A stretch of DNA of 64,000 nt from Paractinoplanes durhamensis (GTDB lineage: Bacteria > Actinomycetota > Actinomycetes > Mycobacteriales > Micromonosporaceae), in NCBI RefSeq assembly GCF_016862175.1, contig NZ_BOML01000051.1, positions 1-64,000 of the forward strand, given 5' to 3'. Below, piece after piece: positions 8,451-20,412 of this stretch. Numbering within the stretch: position 1 is the first letter of the stretch; the number at the start of each line of letters is the position of its first letter. Below the pieces are notes generated by a model. It had not been told where the DNA came from and ran no database searches. It saw only the letters and a program-made list of their open reading frames with translations. The translations under genes and the position numbers were made by a program.

Positions 8451-9701
8451 ATGATCGCTCACCCCGGCTTGCGCTTCGCCGACCACACGATCACCGTGCC
8501 GCTCGACCACTCGCGGCCCGACGGCGACACGATCGAGGTGTTCGCCCGCGAGGTGGTGGCCGCCGATCAGGTCGGGGTGGATCTGCCGTGGCTGCTCTTT
8601 CTGCAGGGTGGGCCCGGCGGGAAGGCGTCGCGGCCGGTTCGGGCGGAGAGCTGGATCGGGCGGGCCGTGCGCACCCATCGGGTGCTGCTGCTCGATCAGC
8701 GTGGCACCGGGCGGAGCACGCCGCTGGCCGCCGATGGGCGCACGCCTCAAGAGCTGGCCGATCATCTTCGGCTGTTTCGGGCCGACAGCATCGTCGCCGA
8801 CGCCGAGATCCTGCGGGAGCGTCTGGCCGAGGGCTCGAAGTGGGACACGCTCGGGCAGAGCTACGGCGGGTTCGTCACCATGGCCTACCTGTCGGTCGCG
8901 CCGCAGGGGCTGCGCAACTGCTTCGTCACCGGTGGGCTGCCCGGGCTCACCGCGACCGCCGACGAGGTCTACGCCCGGACCTACCCGCGGGTGGCCGCCA
9001 AGAACGCCGAGTATTACCGCGCCTTCCCGGACGACCTCGCGGCGGTCCGCCGGGTCGCCGACCATCTGGCCGCCGAGGACGTCCGGCTGCCCGACGGGGA
9101 TCGGCTCACGGTCGAGCGGTTCCGCTTTCTCGGCAGCGCCTTCGGCATGAGCGACGGCTACGCCCAGGTGCATTGGCTGCTCGACGAGGCGTGGCACGGC
9201 ACGCGCCTGTCCGACACCTTCCGGTACGAGGTGATGGCCCACACCGGCTTCGTCGGCCAGCCGCTGTTCGCGCTGCAGGAGTACTGCTACGGCCAGGCGA
9301 ACGGCGCCACCAACTGGGCCGCCGACCGCGCGATGGCCGACTACCCGCGCTTCGCCCCCGACGCCGACCCGCTGCTGTTCACCGGCGAGATGATGTACCC
9401 CTGGATGTTCGAGCAGATCGCCGCCCTGCGCCCGTTCGCCGGCGCCGCCGACATCCTGGCCGCAACGACCGACTGGCCGACGCTCTACGACCGCGAGCGC
9501 CTGGCCGGCAACGAGGTCCCGGTGCTGGCCGCCGTCTACGCCGACGACATGTACGTCGACGCCGGCCTGTCGCTGGAGACGGCCGCGACGGTGGGCAACG
9601 TCCGAACGTGGGTCACCAACGAGCACGAGCACGACGGCCTGCGCACGTCCGGCGACGCCGTTCTGGGCCACCTGATGGAGATGGCGGCCGGTCTGCGCTG
9701 A
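8451..9701 (+). CDS. alpha/beta hydrolase, proline iminopeptidase-like
   Basis: A 416-residue alpha/beta hydrolase of the prolyl aminopeptidase type. LQGGPGG (near residue 47) is the HGGPG-like oxyanion loop, DQRGTGRS the family's conserved turn, GQSYGGF the nucleophile elbow with the catalytic Ser, and NEHEHDGLR near the C-terminus supplies the His. The length is that of the S33 family with a helical cap between Ser and Asp. No signal peptide is seen, so it probably cleaves N-terminal proline or similar residues from peptides in the cytoplasm. ATG at 8451 starts the conserved region; the frame is open far upstream but antisense to the neighbouring gene. Confidence 0.88.
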   Translation: MIAHPGLRFADHTITVPLDHSRPDGDTIEVFAREVVAADQVGVDLPWLLFLQGGPGGKASRPVRAESWIGRAVRTHRVLLLDQRGTGRSTPLAADGRTPQELADHLRLFRADSIVADAEILRERLAEGSKWDTLGQSYGGFVTMAYLSVAPQGLRNCFVTGGLPGLTATADEVYARTYPRVAAKNAEYYRAFPDDLAAVRRVADHLAAEDVRLPDGDRLTVERFRFLGSAFGMSDGYAQVHWLLDEAWHGTRLSDTFRYEVMAHTGFVGQPLFALQEYCYGQANGATNWAADRAMADYPRFAPDADPLLFTGEMMYPWMFEQIAALRPFAGAADILAATTDWPTLYDRERLAGNEVPVLAAVYADDMYVDAGLSLETAATVGNVRTWVTNEHEHDGLRTSGDAVLGHLMEMAAGLR

Positions 9702-9723
9702 TCGCGGCAGGTAGCCTCGGGCG

Positions 9724-10437
9724 ATGTTCTCGCCCCAAGGTCCGTCGCTGCGTGAACTGGCTGTCCAGGCACTGTCCTCGGTCGAACGCGGCTACGACCT
9801 TCTCGCGCCGAAGTTCGATCACACCCCGTTCCGTACGCCGGAAAGCATCCTCGGTGCCACGCGCGAAGCGCTGGCCGAGCTCGGGCCGTTCGGTGCCGGG
9901 GTTGATGTCTGCTGCGGGACCGGCGCGGGCATGGAGGTTCTTCAGCCGCTGTGCCCGGGGCGGAGCACCGGGATCGACTTCAGCGCCGGCATGCTCGGGC
10001 AGGCGCGTGCCGCGCACCCGGACGCCAGCTGGGTTCGCGGCGATGCCCGGGCCCTTCCGTTCGGCGAAGCGTTCGATCTTGCGGTGACCTTCGGGGCGCT
10101 CGGGCACTTTCTGCCGGCCGAGCGGCCCGCGCTCTTCGCCGAGGTCTTCCGCGCGCTGCGGCCGGGTGGGCTCTTCGCGTTTCCGATCGGGACGCCGCCG
10201 CCGCCGACGTCGGTCGGGCACTGGGTCACGCTCGGGTTCGATGTGGCCATGCGGGTCCGGAACGCCGTGTGGCGGCCGCCGTTCGTCATGTACTACCGGA
10301 CCACGCCGCTCGTTGCCGTGCGCGACGATCTGGTGGCGGCCGGCTTCGCCGTGCGGGCCGTTCCGTTGACGCCGCTGGGCCGCAACAGCGACGGAAGCCC
10401 GCGCTGCCGCCTGTTCCTCGGGCGCAAGCCCGCCTGA
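9724..10437 (+). CDS. class I SAM-dependent methyltransferase
   Basis: A 237-residue methyltransferase. Motif I is VDVCCGTGAG (residues 60-69), followed by an acidic residue at the end of strand 2 (TGIDFSAGML) and motif post-II RGDARALPF. This is the Methyltransf_11/25 pattern used for small molecules. The substrate is unknown. It starts 22 bp after the peptidase-like gene on the same strand, so the two are likely co-transcribed. Confidence 0.85.
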   Translation: MFSPQGPSLRELAVQALSSVERGYDLLAPKFDHTPFRTPESILGATREALAELGPFGAGVDVCCGTGAGMEVLQPLCPGRSTGIDFSAGMLGQARAAHPDASWVRGDARALPFGEAFDLAVTFGALGHFLPAERPALFAEVFRALRPGGLFAFPIGTPPPPTSVGHWVTLGFDVAMRVRNAVWRPPFVMYYRTTPLVAVRDDLVAAGFAVRAVPLTPLGRNSDGSPRCRLFLGRKPA

Positions 10438-10458
10438 TGGTGACCTCGGAACTGGAGC

Positions 10459-10505
10459 GGGACCTGCGCATCGATCGTCAGGTCGACGGCCGATAGGCAG
10501 GTCCC
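10459..10505. terminator. possible bidirectional terminator
   Basis: A 9-bp inverted repeat (gggacctgc at 10459-10467, gcaggtccc at 10497-10505) with a 29-nt loop lies in the 82-bp gap between two convergent genes. The loop is long, so this is tentative. Confidence 0.35.
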
Positions 10506-10519
10506 ACACCGGTAAAAGA

Positions 10520-12157
10520 TCAGTACTTGAAGGCCGACACCAGGTTGGTCAGCTCGCCGGACATCCGGGCCAGCTCGGCGGTCGCCTGCTTGGTCTCGGC
10601 GACGCCCTCACTGGTGGTGTGGGCCGCATCGGCCACGCCGGTGATGGTCTGCGAGATCTCCTCGGTGCCGGCCGCCGCCTCGGTGACGCTGCGGTTCATC
10701 TCGGCGGTGGTGGCGGTCTGCTCCTCGACGGCCGACGCGATGGTGGTCTGGAAGTCGCTGATCCGGCTGATCACGTCGGTGATCAGCTCGATGGCGGAGA
10801 CCGCGCCGCCCGCGTCGGACTGGATCGCCTCGACCCGGCGGGAGATCTCCTCGGTGGCCTTCGACGTCTCCTGGGCCAGGTCCTTGACCTCGGACGCGAC
10901 GACCGCGAAGCCCTTGCCGAGCTCGCCGGCCCGGGCCGCCTCGATGGTGGCATTCAGGGCGAGCAGGTTGGTCTGCTCGGCGATCGCGGTGATCACCTTG
11001 ATCACGTTGCCGATCTCCACCGACGACGTGCTGAGCTGGTTCATCGTGGTCGAGGTGGCGGTGGCCGCGGTGACCGCCTCGGCGGCCACCCGGGCGGCCT
11101 CGCTGGCGTTCTGCGAGATCTCCCGGATCGCCGCGGCCATCTCCTCGCCGCCGGCCGAGACCGTGGTGACGCTGTGCGACACCTCGCCGGCCGCGGTGGA
11201 CACCGCCGCCGCCTGGCGGGAGGTCTCGGTGGCCGAGTCGGCGATGTGCTCGGCGGTCGCCGAGATCTCCTCGGTGGCGGCGGCCAGCGCGACCGCGGAG
11301 CCGTTGATGGTGGAGACGGTGGTGCGCAGCCGGCTGACCGCGGAGTCCAGCGCGCGGCCCATCCGGCCCAGCTCGTCCTGGCTGGTCAGGCCGGCCGAGT
11401 GGGTCAGGTCGCCCTGGGCGAGCGCCTCACAGACGTCCTCGACCCGGGCGAGCGAGCGGCGGATGCCGCGGGTGACCACGAAGCCGATCAGCGCGGCGAT
11501 CAGAAGACCGCCGGCGAGCAGCGCGATCGAGAGGGTGCGGCTGCTCTCGTACGCGCTGCGGGCGGCGGCGGCATCCGCCGCGGCCTCCTCGTTCTCCGCG
11601 GCCAGCAGGGCGTCGACGCTCGCGGCGATCTTCTCCATCAGCGGAACGACCGAGTCGCTCCGGACCTGGTTGAAGGCGGTCGTGTTGTGTGCGAGCCCGA
11701 ACGGGATCAGCTTGTCCTGCACGAGCGTGGTGTACTCGGTCCATTGCGCGCGGAGGGCGTCGACGGTGACCGGGGTCGTGCTGGCCGCGTCGTAGGTTTC
11801 GAGGGCGACGCCGAACTTCTTCGCTTCGGCGGTGAACGCCGTCGCGAATTTCTGGGCGGTCGCGGTGTCCTCGGCCAGGGCGAGGTTGGCGGTGTCGAGG
11901 CGGGCCGTGATGACCGACGCCCGCACGTCACCGATGGCGCCGACGGCCAGTACGTTGTTGCTGTAAATCTTGTCGACGGAGTCGCTGGCCTTCGAGAGCG
12001 ACATCATGCCGCTGACGCCGATGGCCAGCGCGACGACGCCGGCCGTCCCGACCGCGCCGAGAATCTTCACGCCGGTGGGCAGGTCGGCGAAGCCTCGCCG
12101 GGCGGATTTCGTAGAGGGGTTCGTCACAGCCAGCTCTTCGGCAAAAAAGTCAGCCAC
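10520..12157 (-). CDS. methyl-accepting chemotaxis protein
   Basis: A 545-residue chemoreceptor. An N-terminal transmembrane helix (about 30-52) is followed by a periplasmic-type four-helix-bundle domain (about 55-210), a second transmembrane helix (about 208-230), a HAMP domain (about 230-285) and a long methyl-accepting coiled coil. The hairpin tip carries the signature AEQTNLLALNATIEAARAGE, which contacts CheA and CheW. The receptor senses an external ligand and steers flagella. No other chemotaxis gene is in the window. Its presence in a high-GC actinomycete suggests motile spores. Starts are GTG at 12157 or GTG at 12127; neither has a strong ribosome-binding site. Confidence 0.93.
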   Translation of the reverse strand: MADFFAEELAVTNPSTKSARRGFADLPTGVKILGAVGTAGVVALAIGVSGMMSLSKASDSVDKIYSNNVLAVGAIGDVRASVITARLDTANLALAEDTATAQKFATAFTAEAKKFGVALETYDAASTTPVTVDALRAQWTEYTTLVQDKLIPFGLAHNTTAFNQVRSDSVVPLMEKIAASVDALLAAENEEAAADAAAARSAYESSRTLSIALLAGGLLIAALIGFVVTRGIRRSLARVEDVCEALAQGDLTHSAGLTSQDELGRMGRALDSAVSRLRTTVSTINGSAVALAAATEEISATAEHIADSATETSRQAAAVSTAAGEVSHSVTTVSAGGEEMAAAIREISQNASEAARVAAEAVTAATATSTTMNQLSTSSVEIGNVIKVITAIAEQTNLLALNATIEAARAGELGKGFAVVASEVKDLAQETSKATEEISRRVEAIQSDAGGAVSAIELITDVISRISDFQTTIASAVEEQTATTAEMNRSVTEAAAGTEEISQTITGVADAAHTTSEGVAETKQATAELARMSGELTNLVSAFKY

Positions 12158-12223
12158 TTAATGCCCGATACATCAGACTTTTGCGGGCGACGCCGCGCCC
12201 CGCCCACCGGTACGGTCGTCGAT

Positions 12224-13557
12224 ATGGACCTTCAGGGCTTGCTCGACGACGCGGCGAAACGTCACCACGTGCCCGGGGCGGCCGTCGCGGTCGGGGCCGG
12301 CGGCGAGCTGTTCGAGGCGGCCACCGGCGTCATCAATCGGGACACCGGCGTCGAGGCGACCCCGGACAGCGTGTTCCAGATCGGCTCGGTCACCAAGATC
12401 TGGACGTCGTCGCTGGTCATGCAGCTGGTCGACGAGGGCCTGGTCGACCTCGACGCGCCGGTGCGCACCTATCTGCCGGAGTTCCGGGTGGTCGATCCGG
12501 TGGCGACCGAGACGGTGACGGTCCGCCAGCTGCTGACCCACACCGGTGGCTTCCAGGGCGACCTGTTCGAGGACACCGGGCGCGGCGACGACGCCGTCGC
12601 CAAGCTGCTGACCTTCCTGGGCACCGCCGGCACCCAGGTGCACCCGCCGGGCGCGATCCACTCGTACAGCAATGCCGGTTTCGTCGTTCTCGGCGCGCTC
12701 GTCGCCAGGCTGCGCGGCGACACCTGGGAGTCGGTGATGCGCCAACGGCTGGTCGAGCCGCTCGGCGTCACCCACATGGCGCTGCACCTCGACGAGGGCC
12801 TGTTCTACCGGGCGGCGGTGGGGCACCTGCCGCCGGAAAACAGCGTCGCCCGCATCGGCCTGCCCCGCTCCAACGCCCCGGCCGGGTCGGTCCCGGCCGC
12901 GGCGCCGCGTGAGCTGATCAAGCTCGGCCGGATGTTCCTGGCCGACGGCGTGGCCGCCGACGGCACTCGGGTGCTGCCGGCCGGCACCTTCGCGGCCATG
13001 CTCGAACCGCAGGTCACGCTGCCCAGGCTCAGCGAGCGCGGGCCGCTGCGCTGGGGTCTGGGCTTCGAGCTGTTCGAGTGGGACGGCGTCCCGGTGGTCG
13101 GGCACGACGGCGGCACCATCGGCCAGACCACCTGCTGGCGGATCGTGCCGAGCCGGGACGTGGTGATCGCGATCAACGCGAACGGCGGCGACGCCACCCC
13201 GCTCATCGACGACGTGCTGACCGCGGTCCTCGCCGAGACGGCCGGCATCCGGGTGCCGGCCCGGCTGCGGCCACCGGCCGAGCCGGTGCCGTTCGACCCG
13301 GCCCCCTACGTGGGCAGCTACGAGGGGCCGGTCGCCCGCTACGACGTGGCCGCGGCCGACGGTGGCCTCGACATCACCACCATCCCGAAGGGGCTGGCCG
13401 CCGAGCTCGGCGAGAAGCCGCGGACCGCCCGCAGCGTCGCCGTCGGCGGCGACCGCTTCGTCGCGGTCGAGCCCGAGGAGGGCGTCCACTCGGTGGCGAT
13501 GTTCATCGAGGGCGGACGCTACCTCTACGGCGGCGTGCGGGCGATCGCCCGCGTGGC

Positions 13558-13561
<4 letters not shown>
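12224..13561 (+). CDS. serine hydrolase, beta-lactamase/CubicO family
   Basis: A 445-residue class C beta-lactamase-type serine hydrolase. The SxxK motif is SVTK (near residue 57), YxN is YSN (near 148) and the third motif is HDG within GHDGGTIG. The C-terminal 100 residues form the lipocalin-like extension seen in many CubicO and D-aminopeptidase-type esterases. No signal peptide is visible. The activity could be esterase, amidase or D-peptidase; true beta-lactamase activity is unlikely. ATG at 12224 begins the conserved domain. The gene converges on the glycyl-tRNA synthetase gene with overlapping stops (4 bp). Confidence 0.88.
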
Positions 13562-16515
<2,954 letters not shown>

Positions 16516-16559
16516 GGGTCGCAAGTCTAGGAGAGGCGCCGAACGGGTAGACACCGAAT

Positions 16560-17702
16560 ATGCTCGCCGGAGATCTTTACGCCTTTCAGGACCTGCTTTC
16601 GGATGACGAAGCCGCGATTGTCCAGCGTGTTCGCGACTTCCTGACCACCGAGGTGGTACCGATCGCGAACGACCAGTGGTCCCGCGCCGCCTTCCCGATG
16701 CACCTGATCAAGCGCTACGCGGAGCTGGACATCGCCGGGAAACCCGGGTCGTCGCTGCTCAACGGCTGGCTGGCGCTGGAGATGGCCCGCGCCGACGCCT
16801 CGATGGCCACCTTCTACGGCGTGCACTCGGGCCTGGCGATGGGCAGCATCCGGGCCTGCGGCTCGACCGAGCAACAGGAGCGCTGGCTGCCCGCGATGGC
16901 TACGTTCGATCAGGTCGGTGCGTTCGCGCTGACCGAGCCGACCGGCGGGTCGGACGTCGCGGCCGGCCTGCGGACGACGGCCCGGCGCGAGGGCGACACC
17001 TGGATCCTCAACGGCAGGAAGCGCTGGATCGGCAACGCCACCTTCGCCGACCTGATCGTGGTCTGGGCGAAGTCGGAGGAGGACCACCAGGTGAAGGGCT
17101 TCGTGGTGCCCGGTGACGCGCCCGGTTTCACCGCCACCAAGATCGAGAACAAGATCGCCTTGCGTACGGTCCAGAACGCCGACATCACCCTCGACGATGT
17201 GCGCGTGCCCGAAACCGATCGGCTGCAACGGGCCGACTCGTTCAAGGACACCGCGAAGGTGCTGCGCGCGACCCGCAGCGGCGTCGCCTGGGAGGCGGTC
17301 GGCGTGATGCTGGCGGCCTACGAGATCGCGCTGGCCTACGCCAAGGAGCGCACCCAGTTCGGCAAGCCGATCGCCGCCTTCCAGCTGGTCCAGGACCTCC
17401 TCGTCCGGATGGCCGGCAACGTGACCGCGTCGCTGGGCATGTGCGTGCGGCTGGCCCAGCTGCAGGACGCCGGCCGCTACCGCGACGAACACTCCGCCCT
17501 GGCCAAGGCCTACTGCACCACCAGAATGCGCGAGGTGGCCGGCTGGTCCCGAGAGCTGCTGGCCGGCAACGGCATCGTCCTCGACTACGACATCGGCCGC
17601 TTCGTAGCCGACGCCGAGGCCCTGTATTCCTACGAGGGCACCCGCGAGATCAACACCCTGATCGTGGGCCGAGCGATCACCGGGGAGAGTGCTTTCGTCT
17701 GA
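16560..17702 (+). CDS. acyl-CoA dehydrogenase, glutaryl-CoA dehydrogenase-like
   Basis: A 380-residue FAD-dependent acyl-CoA dehydrogenase. The FAD/substrate loop FALTEPTGGSD and the second flavin motif RKRWIGNATFAD are present, and the catalytic base is the Glu in YSYEGTREIN near residue 363, the position used by glutaryl-CoA and isovaleryl-type members. Overall spacing is closest to glutaryl-CoA dehydrogenases. It would oxidise an acyl-CoA to the enoyl-CoA (or crotonyl-CoA) and pass electrons to ETF. It stands alone between a divergent synthetase gene and a convergent regulator, so no pathway can be read from context. The 3' end overlaps the next gene by 26 bp. Confidence 0.9.
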   Translation: MLAGDLYAFQDLLSDDEAAIVQRVRDFLTTEVVPIANDQWSRAAFPMHLIKRYAELDIAGKPGSSLLNGWLALEMARADASMATFYGVHSGLAMGSIRACGSTEQQERWLPAMATFDQVGAFALTEPTGGSDVAAGLRTTARREGDTWILNGRKRWIGNATFADLIVVWAKSEEDHQVKGFVVPGDAPGFTATKIENKIALRTVQNADITLDDVRVPETDRLQRADSFKDTAKVLRATRSGVAWEAVGVMLAAYEIALAYAKERTQFGKPIAAFQLVQDLLVRMAGNVTASLGMCVRLAQLQDAGRYRDEHSALAKAYCTTRMREVAGWSRELLAGNGIVLDYDIGRFVADAEALYSYEGTREINTLIVGRAITGESAFV

Positions 17703-18219
17703 GCCGGTAGGCGGCGACCGCCACCCGGTTGGCGCAGGTCGTGCTGCAGAAGCGGCGGGAGCGGTTCTTGGTCAGGTCGAGCACGATGCCGCAGCAGGTG
17801 TCGTCGGCGCAGGTGGTCAGGCGGGTCATCTCGTCGCCGCGGATCAGGTCGGCGACGGCCATCGCGGTTTCCACGATCACCCGGCGGACCAGGGGCTGGC
17901 CGGCGTCGACCGCGTGCACGTGCCAGTCGAGGTCGTCGTGCCGGACCAGCTGCGGGATCGCGCCGGTCTCGGCCAGCATCCGGTTGACCATCTCGGCCGC
18001 CTCGTCCCGGCCGGCCAGCAGCAGTGCGCGCAGCACCGGGCGGACGCCCTGCAACTCGTCCAGCTCGGCCTGGTCGCGGTCGCGCCGGCCGGTGTAGCGG
18101 TAGCTCGCATACCAGGCGTCGACGTCCTCGATCGTCAGCAACGTCTCCGGGTCCTCGCCGGTGTTCACCAGCTCGACCGCCGACTGCAGTGCCATCTCGG
18201 TGTCATGGGCTAAATGCAC
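17677..18219 (-). CDS. CGNR zinc-finger / ABATE-domain regulator
   Basis: A 180-residue protein with an N-terminal ABATE-type domain (about 1-120; AVELVNT near the start is typical) and a C-terminal CGNR zinc finger (about 135-175). The finger reads C-x4-CC then KNRSRRFCSTTCANR; the name-giving CGNR is CANR here. The family is thought to comprise stress-related DNA-binding regulators of actinobacteria and relatives. The divergent gene is an EamA transporter starting 39 bp away, which may be its target. The 3' end overlaps the acyl-CoA dehydrogenase tail by 26 bp, the longest convergent overlap in the window. Confidence 0.87.
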   Translation of the reverse strand: MHLAHDTEMALQSAVELVNTGEDPETLLTIEDVDAWYASYRYTGRRDRDQAELDELQGVRPVLRALLLAGRDEAAEMVNRMLAETGAIPQLVRHDDLDWHVHAVDAGQPLVRRVIVETAMAVADLIRGDEMTRLTTCADDTCCGIVLDLTKNRSRRFCSTTCANRVAVAAYRLRRKHSPR

Positions 18220-18257
18220 CTTGACATCTTACGCCCCTCTCCATAGCGTCACGTGTC

Positions 18258-19202
18258 ATGACGCAGATAGCCAATGACACCCGTGCCGCCGTTCCCGTCG
18301 GCGTCAGCGGCGGACTGCTCCTGGCCGCCCTCTCGGCCACCACGTTCGGCCTCTCCGGTCCACTCGCGACCGGCCTGCTCGACACCGGCTGGAGCCCGGG
18401 CGCGATCGTGCTCACCCGCATCGCCATCGCCGCACTGGTGCTGGCGCCCTTCACGGTGGTCGCCCTGCGCGGCAAGTGGCGGCTCCTGCGCACCCAGGCT
18501 TTGCAGATCTTGCTGTACGGGGTTCTGGCCGTCGCCGGCGCCCAGTTCTGCTACTTCTCGGCCGTGGCCACGATGGACGTGGCCCCCGCGCTGCTCATCG
18601 AATACACCGCGCCGGCCGCGGTGGTCGCCTGGCTGTGGATCACCCGCGGCCAGCGCCCCGGCCGGCTGACCGTGGCCGGGGCGGCGCTGGCCGCCGCCGG
18701 CCTGGTGCTGGTGCTCGACCTGTTCTCCGGCGCCGACCTGGCCTGGTCGGGCGTGGCCTGGGCGTTCGCCGCGATGATCGGCGCCACGTCGTACTTCCTG
18801 ATCTCGGCCGACACCGACAGCGGCCTGCCGCCGCTCGCGCTGGCCGGCGCCGGCCTGGTGGTCGGCGCCGTCACCCTCGGCGCCCTGGCCGTGACCGGCC
18901 TGCTCCCGATGCACGCGAACACCGCCGCCACCGCCTACGCCTTCGGCGACCTGCCCTGGTGGGCGCCGCTGGTTCTGCTGGGCGTGGTGACCGCCGCCGT
19001 CCCCTACGCGACCGGCATCGCCGCGATCCGCCTGCTCGGCTCCCGGGTGGCGTCGTTCGTGGCGCTGTGGGAGGTCGTCGCGGCCGTGCTCTTCGCGTGG
19101 TTCTTCGTCGACCAACTGCCCGGCCTGGCCCAGTTGGCCGGCGGCCTCCTGATCATCGGCGGCGTGGTCGCCGTCCGCCTGGGCGACCGCGACATCAGCT
19201 GA
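18258..19202 (+). CDS. EamA-family (DMT) transporter
   Basis: A 314-residue integral membrane protein with ten hydrophobic segments arranged as two EamA repeats (about 18-150 and 165-305). The end of the second repeat, VASFVALWEVVAAVLFAWFF, is characteristic. The family exports metabolites or amino acids, or acts as a drug/metabolite permease. The substrate is unknown. It is divergent from the CGNR regulator, and its 3' end overlaps the convergent Clp-N regulator by 8 bp. Confidence 0.9.
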   Translation: MTQIANDTRAAVPVGVSGGLLLAALSATTFGLSGPLATGLLDTGWSPGAIVLTRIAIAALVLAPFTVVALRGKWRLLRTQALQILLYGVLAVAGAQFCYFSAVATMDVAPALLIEYTAPAAVVAWLWITRGQRPGRLTVAGAALAAAGLVLVLDLFSGADLAWSGVAWAFAAMIGATSYFLISADTDSGLPPLALAGAGLVVGAVTLGALAVTGLLPMHANTAATAYAFGDLPWWAPLVLLGVVTAAVPYATGIAAIRLLGSRVASFVALWEVVAAVLFAWFFVDQLPGLAQLAGGLLIIGGVVAVRLGDRDIS

Positions 19203-19911
19203 CCGGCGGCTGTCCGGCCCGCGGTTCGTCGTCGGCGTCGACGACGAACCGCTCGACCGCCTCCGCCGCCACCCCCAGCCCGGACAGCACCCCGTCGCCG
19301 CCCTCCTCCTCCAGCAGCCCGAGGAGCACGTGCCCGGTGCCGATCACGTCGTCGCCGAGCCGCAGCGCCGTCCGGAACGTCAGCTCGAGCGCCTTCTTGG
19401 CCCGGGCGTCGTAGGGGGTCAGCACCGGATCGGCATCGCTGCGGCCCGGCAGGGTCGCGACCACGGCCGCCCGCGCCGCGCCGAGGTCGACGCCTTGCGC
19501 CCGCAACGCGTCGATCGCGACACCGTCACCGCCGAGCAGCCCGAGGACGAGGTGGGCCGGCACGATCTCGGCGTTGCCGGCCTGCTTGGCCTCGTTCATG
19601 CTGCCGACGACCGCGCTCCGCGCCGCCTGGGAGAACTTCTGGAATCCCTGCGAGGGATCCGGGTCGGGCTTGCCGACGAACCGCTTCTGCGCCGCCTGCT
19701 TGGTGACCCCCATGCTGCGCCCGATGTCGGTCCAGGACGCCCCGGACCGGCGCGCCTGATCGACGAAGTGCCCGATGAGATGGTCCGCGACATCACCGAT
19801 GTGATCGGCCAGCATCATCGCGTCGGAGAGCTGATCGAGAGCGTCGGAGTTGTTCTTGGTGATCGCCGCGATGAGGTCATCCAGCCGGACCGGCGGCTTA
19901 ATCTGCGTCAT
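19195..19911 (-). CDS. HTH plus Clp N-domain regulator
   Basis: A 238-residue protein. A helix-turn-helix-like segment lies at residues 58-78 (ASWTDIGRSMGVTKQAAQKRF). It is followed by two Clp N-terminal repeats (about 92-160 and 165-225; VPAHLVLGLL and GTGHVLLGLL mark them). There are no AAA ATPase domains, so it is not a Clp unfoldase. Proteins of this layout are usually annotated as Clp protease N-terminal domain proteins; a DNA-binding role is inferred from the HTH and from two 19-bp palindromes directly upstream of the ATG at 19911. It may read protein-quality status through the Clp-N fold. The start at 19911 is chosen because extension upstream would run through the palindromes. Confidence 0.82.
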   Translation of the reverse strand: MTQIKPPVRLDDLIAAITKNNSDALDQLSDAMMLADHIGDVADHLIGHFVDQARRSGASWTDIGRSMGVTKQAAQKRFVGKPDPDPSQGFQKFSQAARSAVVGSMNEAKQAGNAEIVPAHLVLGLLGGDGVAIDALRAQGVDLGAARAAVVATLPGRSDADPVLTPYDARAKKALELTFRTALRLGDDVIGTGHVLLGLLEEEGGDGVLSGLGVAAEAVERFVVDADDEPRAGQPPVS

Positions 19912-19913
19912 GC

Positions 19914-19960
19914 CGTCAACCCTAGGTTGACGGCATCCGATCGTCAACCCAGGGTTGACG
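19914..19960. promoter_or_regulatory. two 19-bp palindromic operators before the Clp-N regulator
   Basis: CGTCAACC-CTA-GGTTGACG lies at 19914-19932 and CGTCAACC-CAG-GGTTGACG at 19942-19960. Both have perfect 8-bp arms and differ only in the 3-bp centre. They are 28 bp apart centre to centre, and the first begins 3 bp before the start codon. This is a strong candidate for autoregulation by the HTH protein encoded downstream. Confidence 0.8.
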
Positions 19961-19972
19961 ATTTCTGGGGCA

Positions 19973-20365
19973 TCAGACTTCGGTCCACCCCACGTTGCCG
20001 GGCCGCTCACCGTCGGCCACGAAAAGACAGGCGGCATCAAGCGCATCGCGCAGCGGTATCACCTGCGATTCCAGAAACTCCGTACGCGACCCGAAGTACC
20101 CGAACCCGACGACACCATCACCGCGCCGCGGCGCCCGCCCCCGGCTGACGAAGTAGGGCGGCTTCTTGGACGCCACCCCGAAGAGCAGCACCGACACATC
20201 CCCGCCGAGCGCCACCCCCAGGGTGTCGCCACTGTCGACGGTCACATCCACGATCAGCGGATGCTCCGCCGCCAGCCGATCCACCTCGACCAGCACCTCC
20301 CGCACGTCCTCAGCGGACACAACAGCCCGTTCCTCCGGCTCATCGCCCCACACCACCGTCGCCAT
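19973..20365 (-). CDS. Imm1-family immunity-like protein
   Basis: A 130-residue protein resembling the Imm1 immunity family of polymorphic toxin systems: the C-terminal half has the pattern YFGSRTEFLES...IPLRDALDAACLF...GERPGNVGW. Such proteins bind and neutralise a partner toxin in the cytoplasm. No toxin with an RHS, WXG or nuclease domain is encoded nearby, so this is either an orphan immunity gene or one with another role; many actinomycetes carry stand-alone copies. It lies just upstream of the Clp-N regulator on the same strand, with the palindromes between them, so it may have separate control. Confidence 0.65.
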   Translation of the reverse strand: MATVVWGDEPEERAVVSAEDVREVLVEVDRLAAEHPLIVDVTVDSGDTLGVALGGDVSVLLFGVASKKPPYFVSRGRAPRRGDGVVGFGYFGSRTEFLESQVIPLRDALDAACLFVADGERPGNVGWTEV

Positions 20366-20412
20366 AAGCAGGCATGGTAGGTCCGGTGGTGCGGATCGGG
20401 GAGCATGGATTC

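Noticed and set aside
16516..16559. T-box riboswitch before the glycyl-tRNA synthetase
   Set aside because: Only 44 bp separate the divergent genes, too short for a T-box leader.
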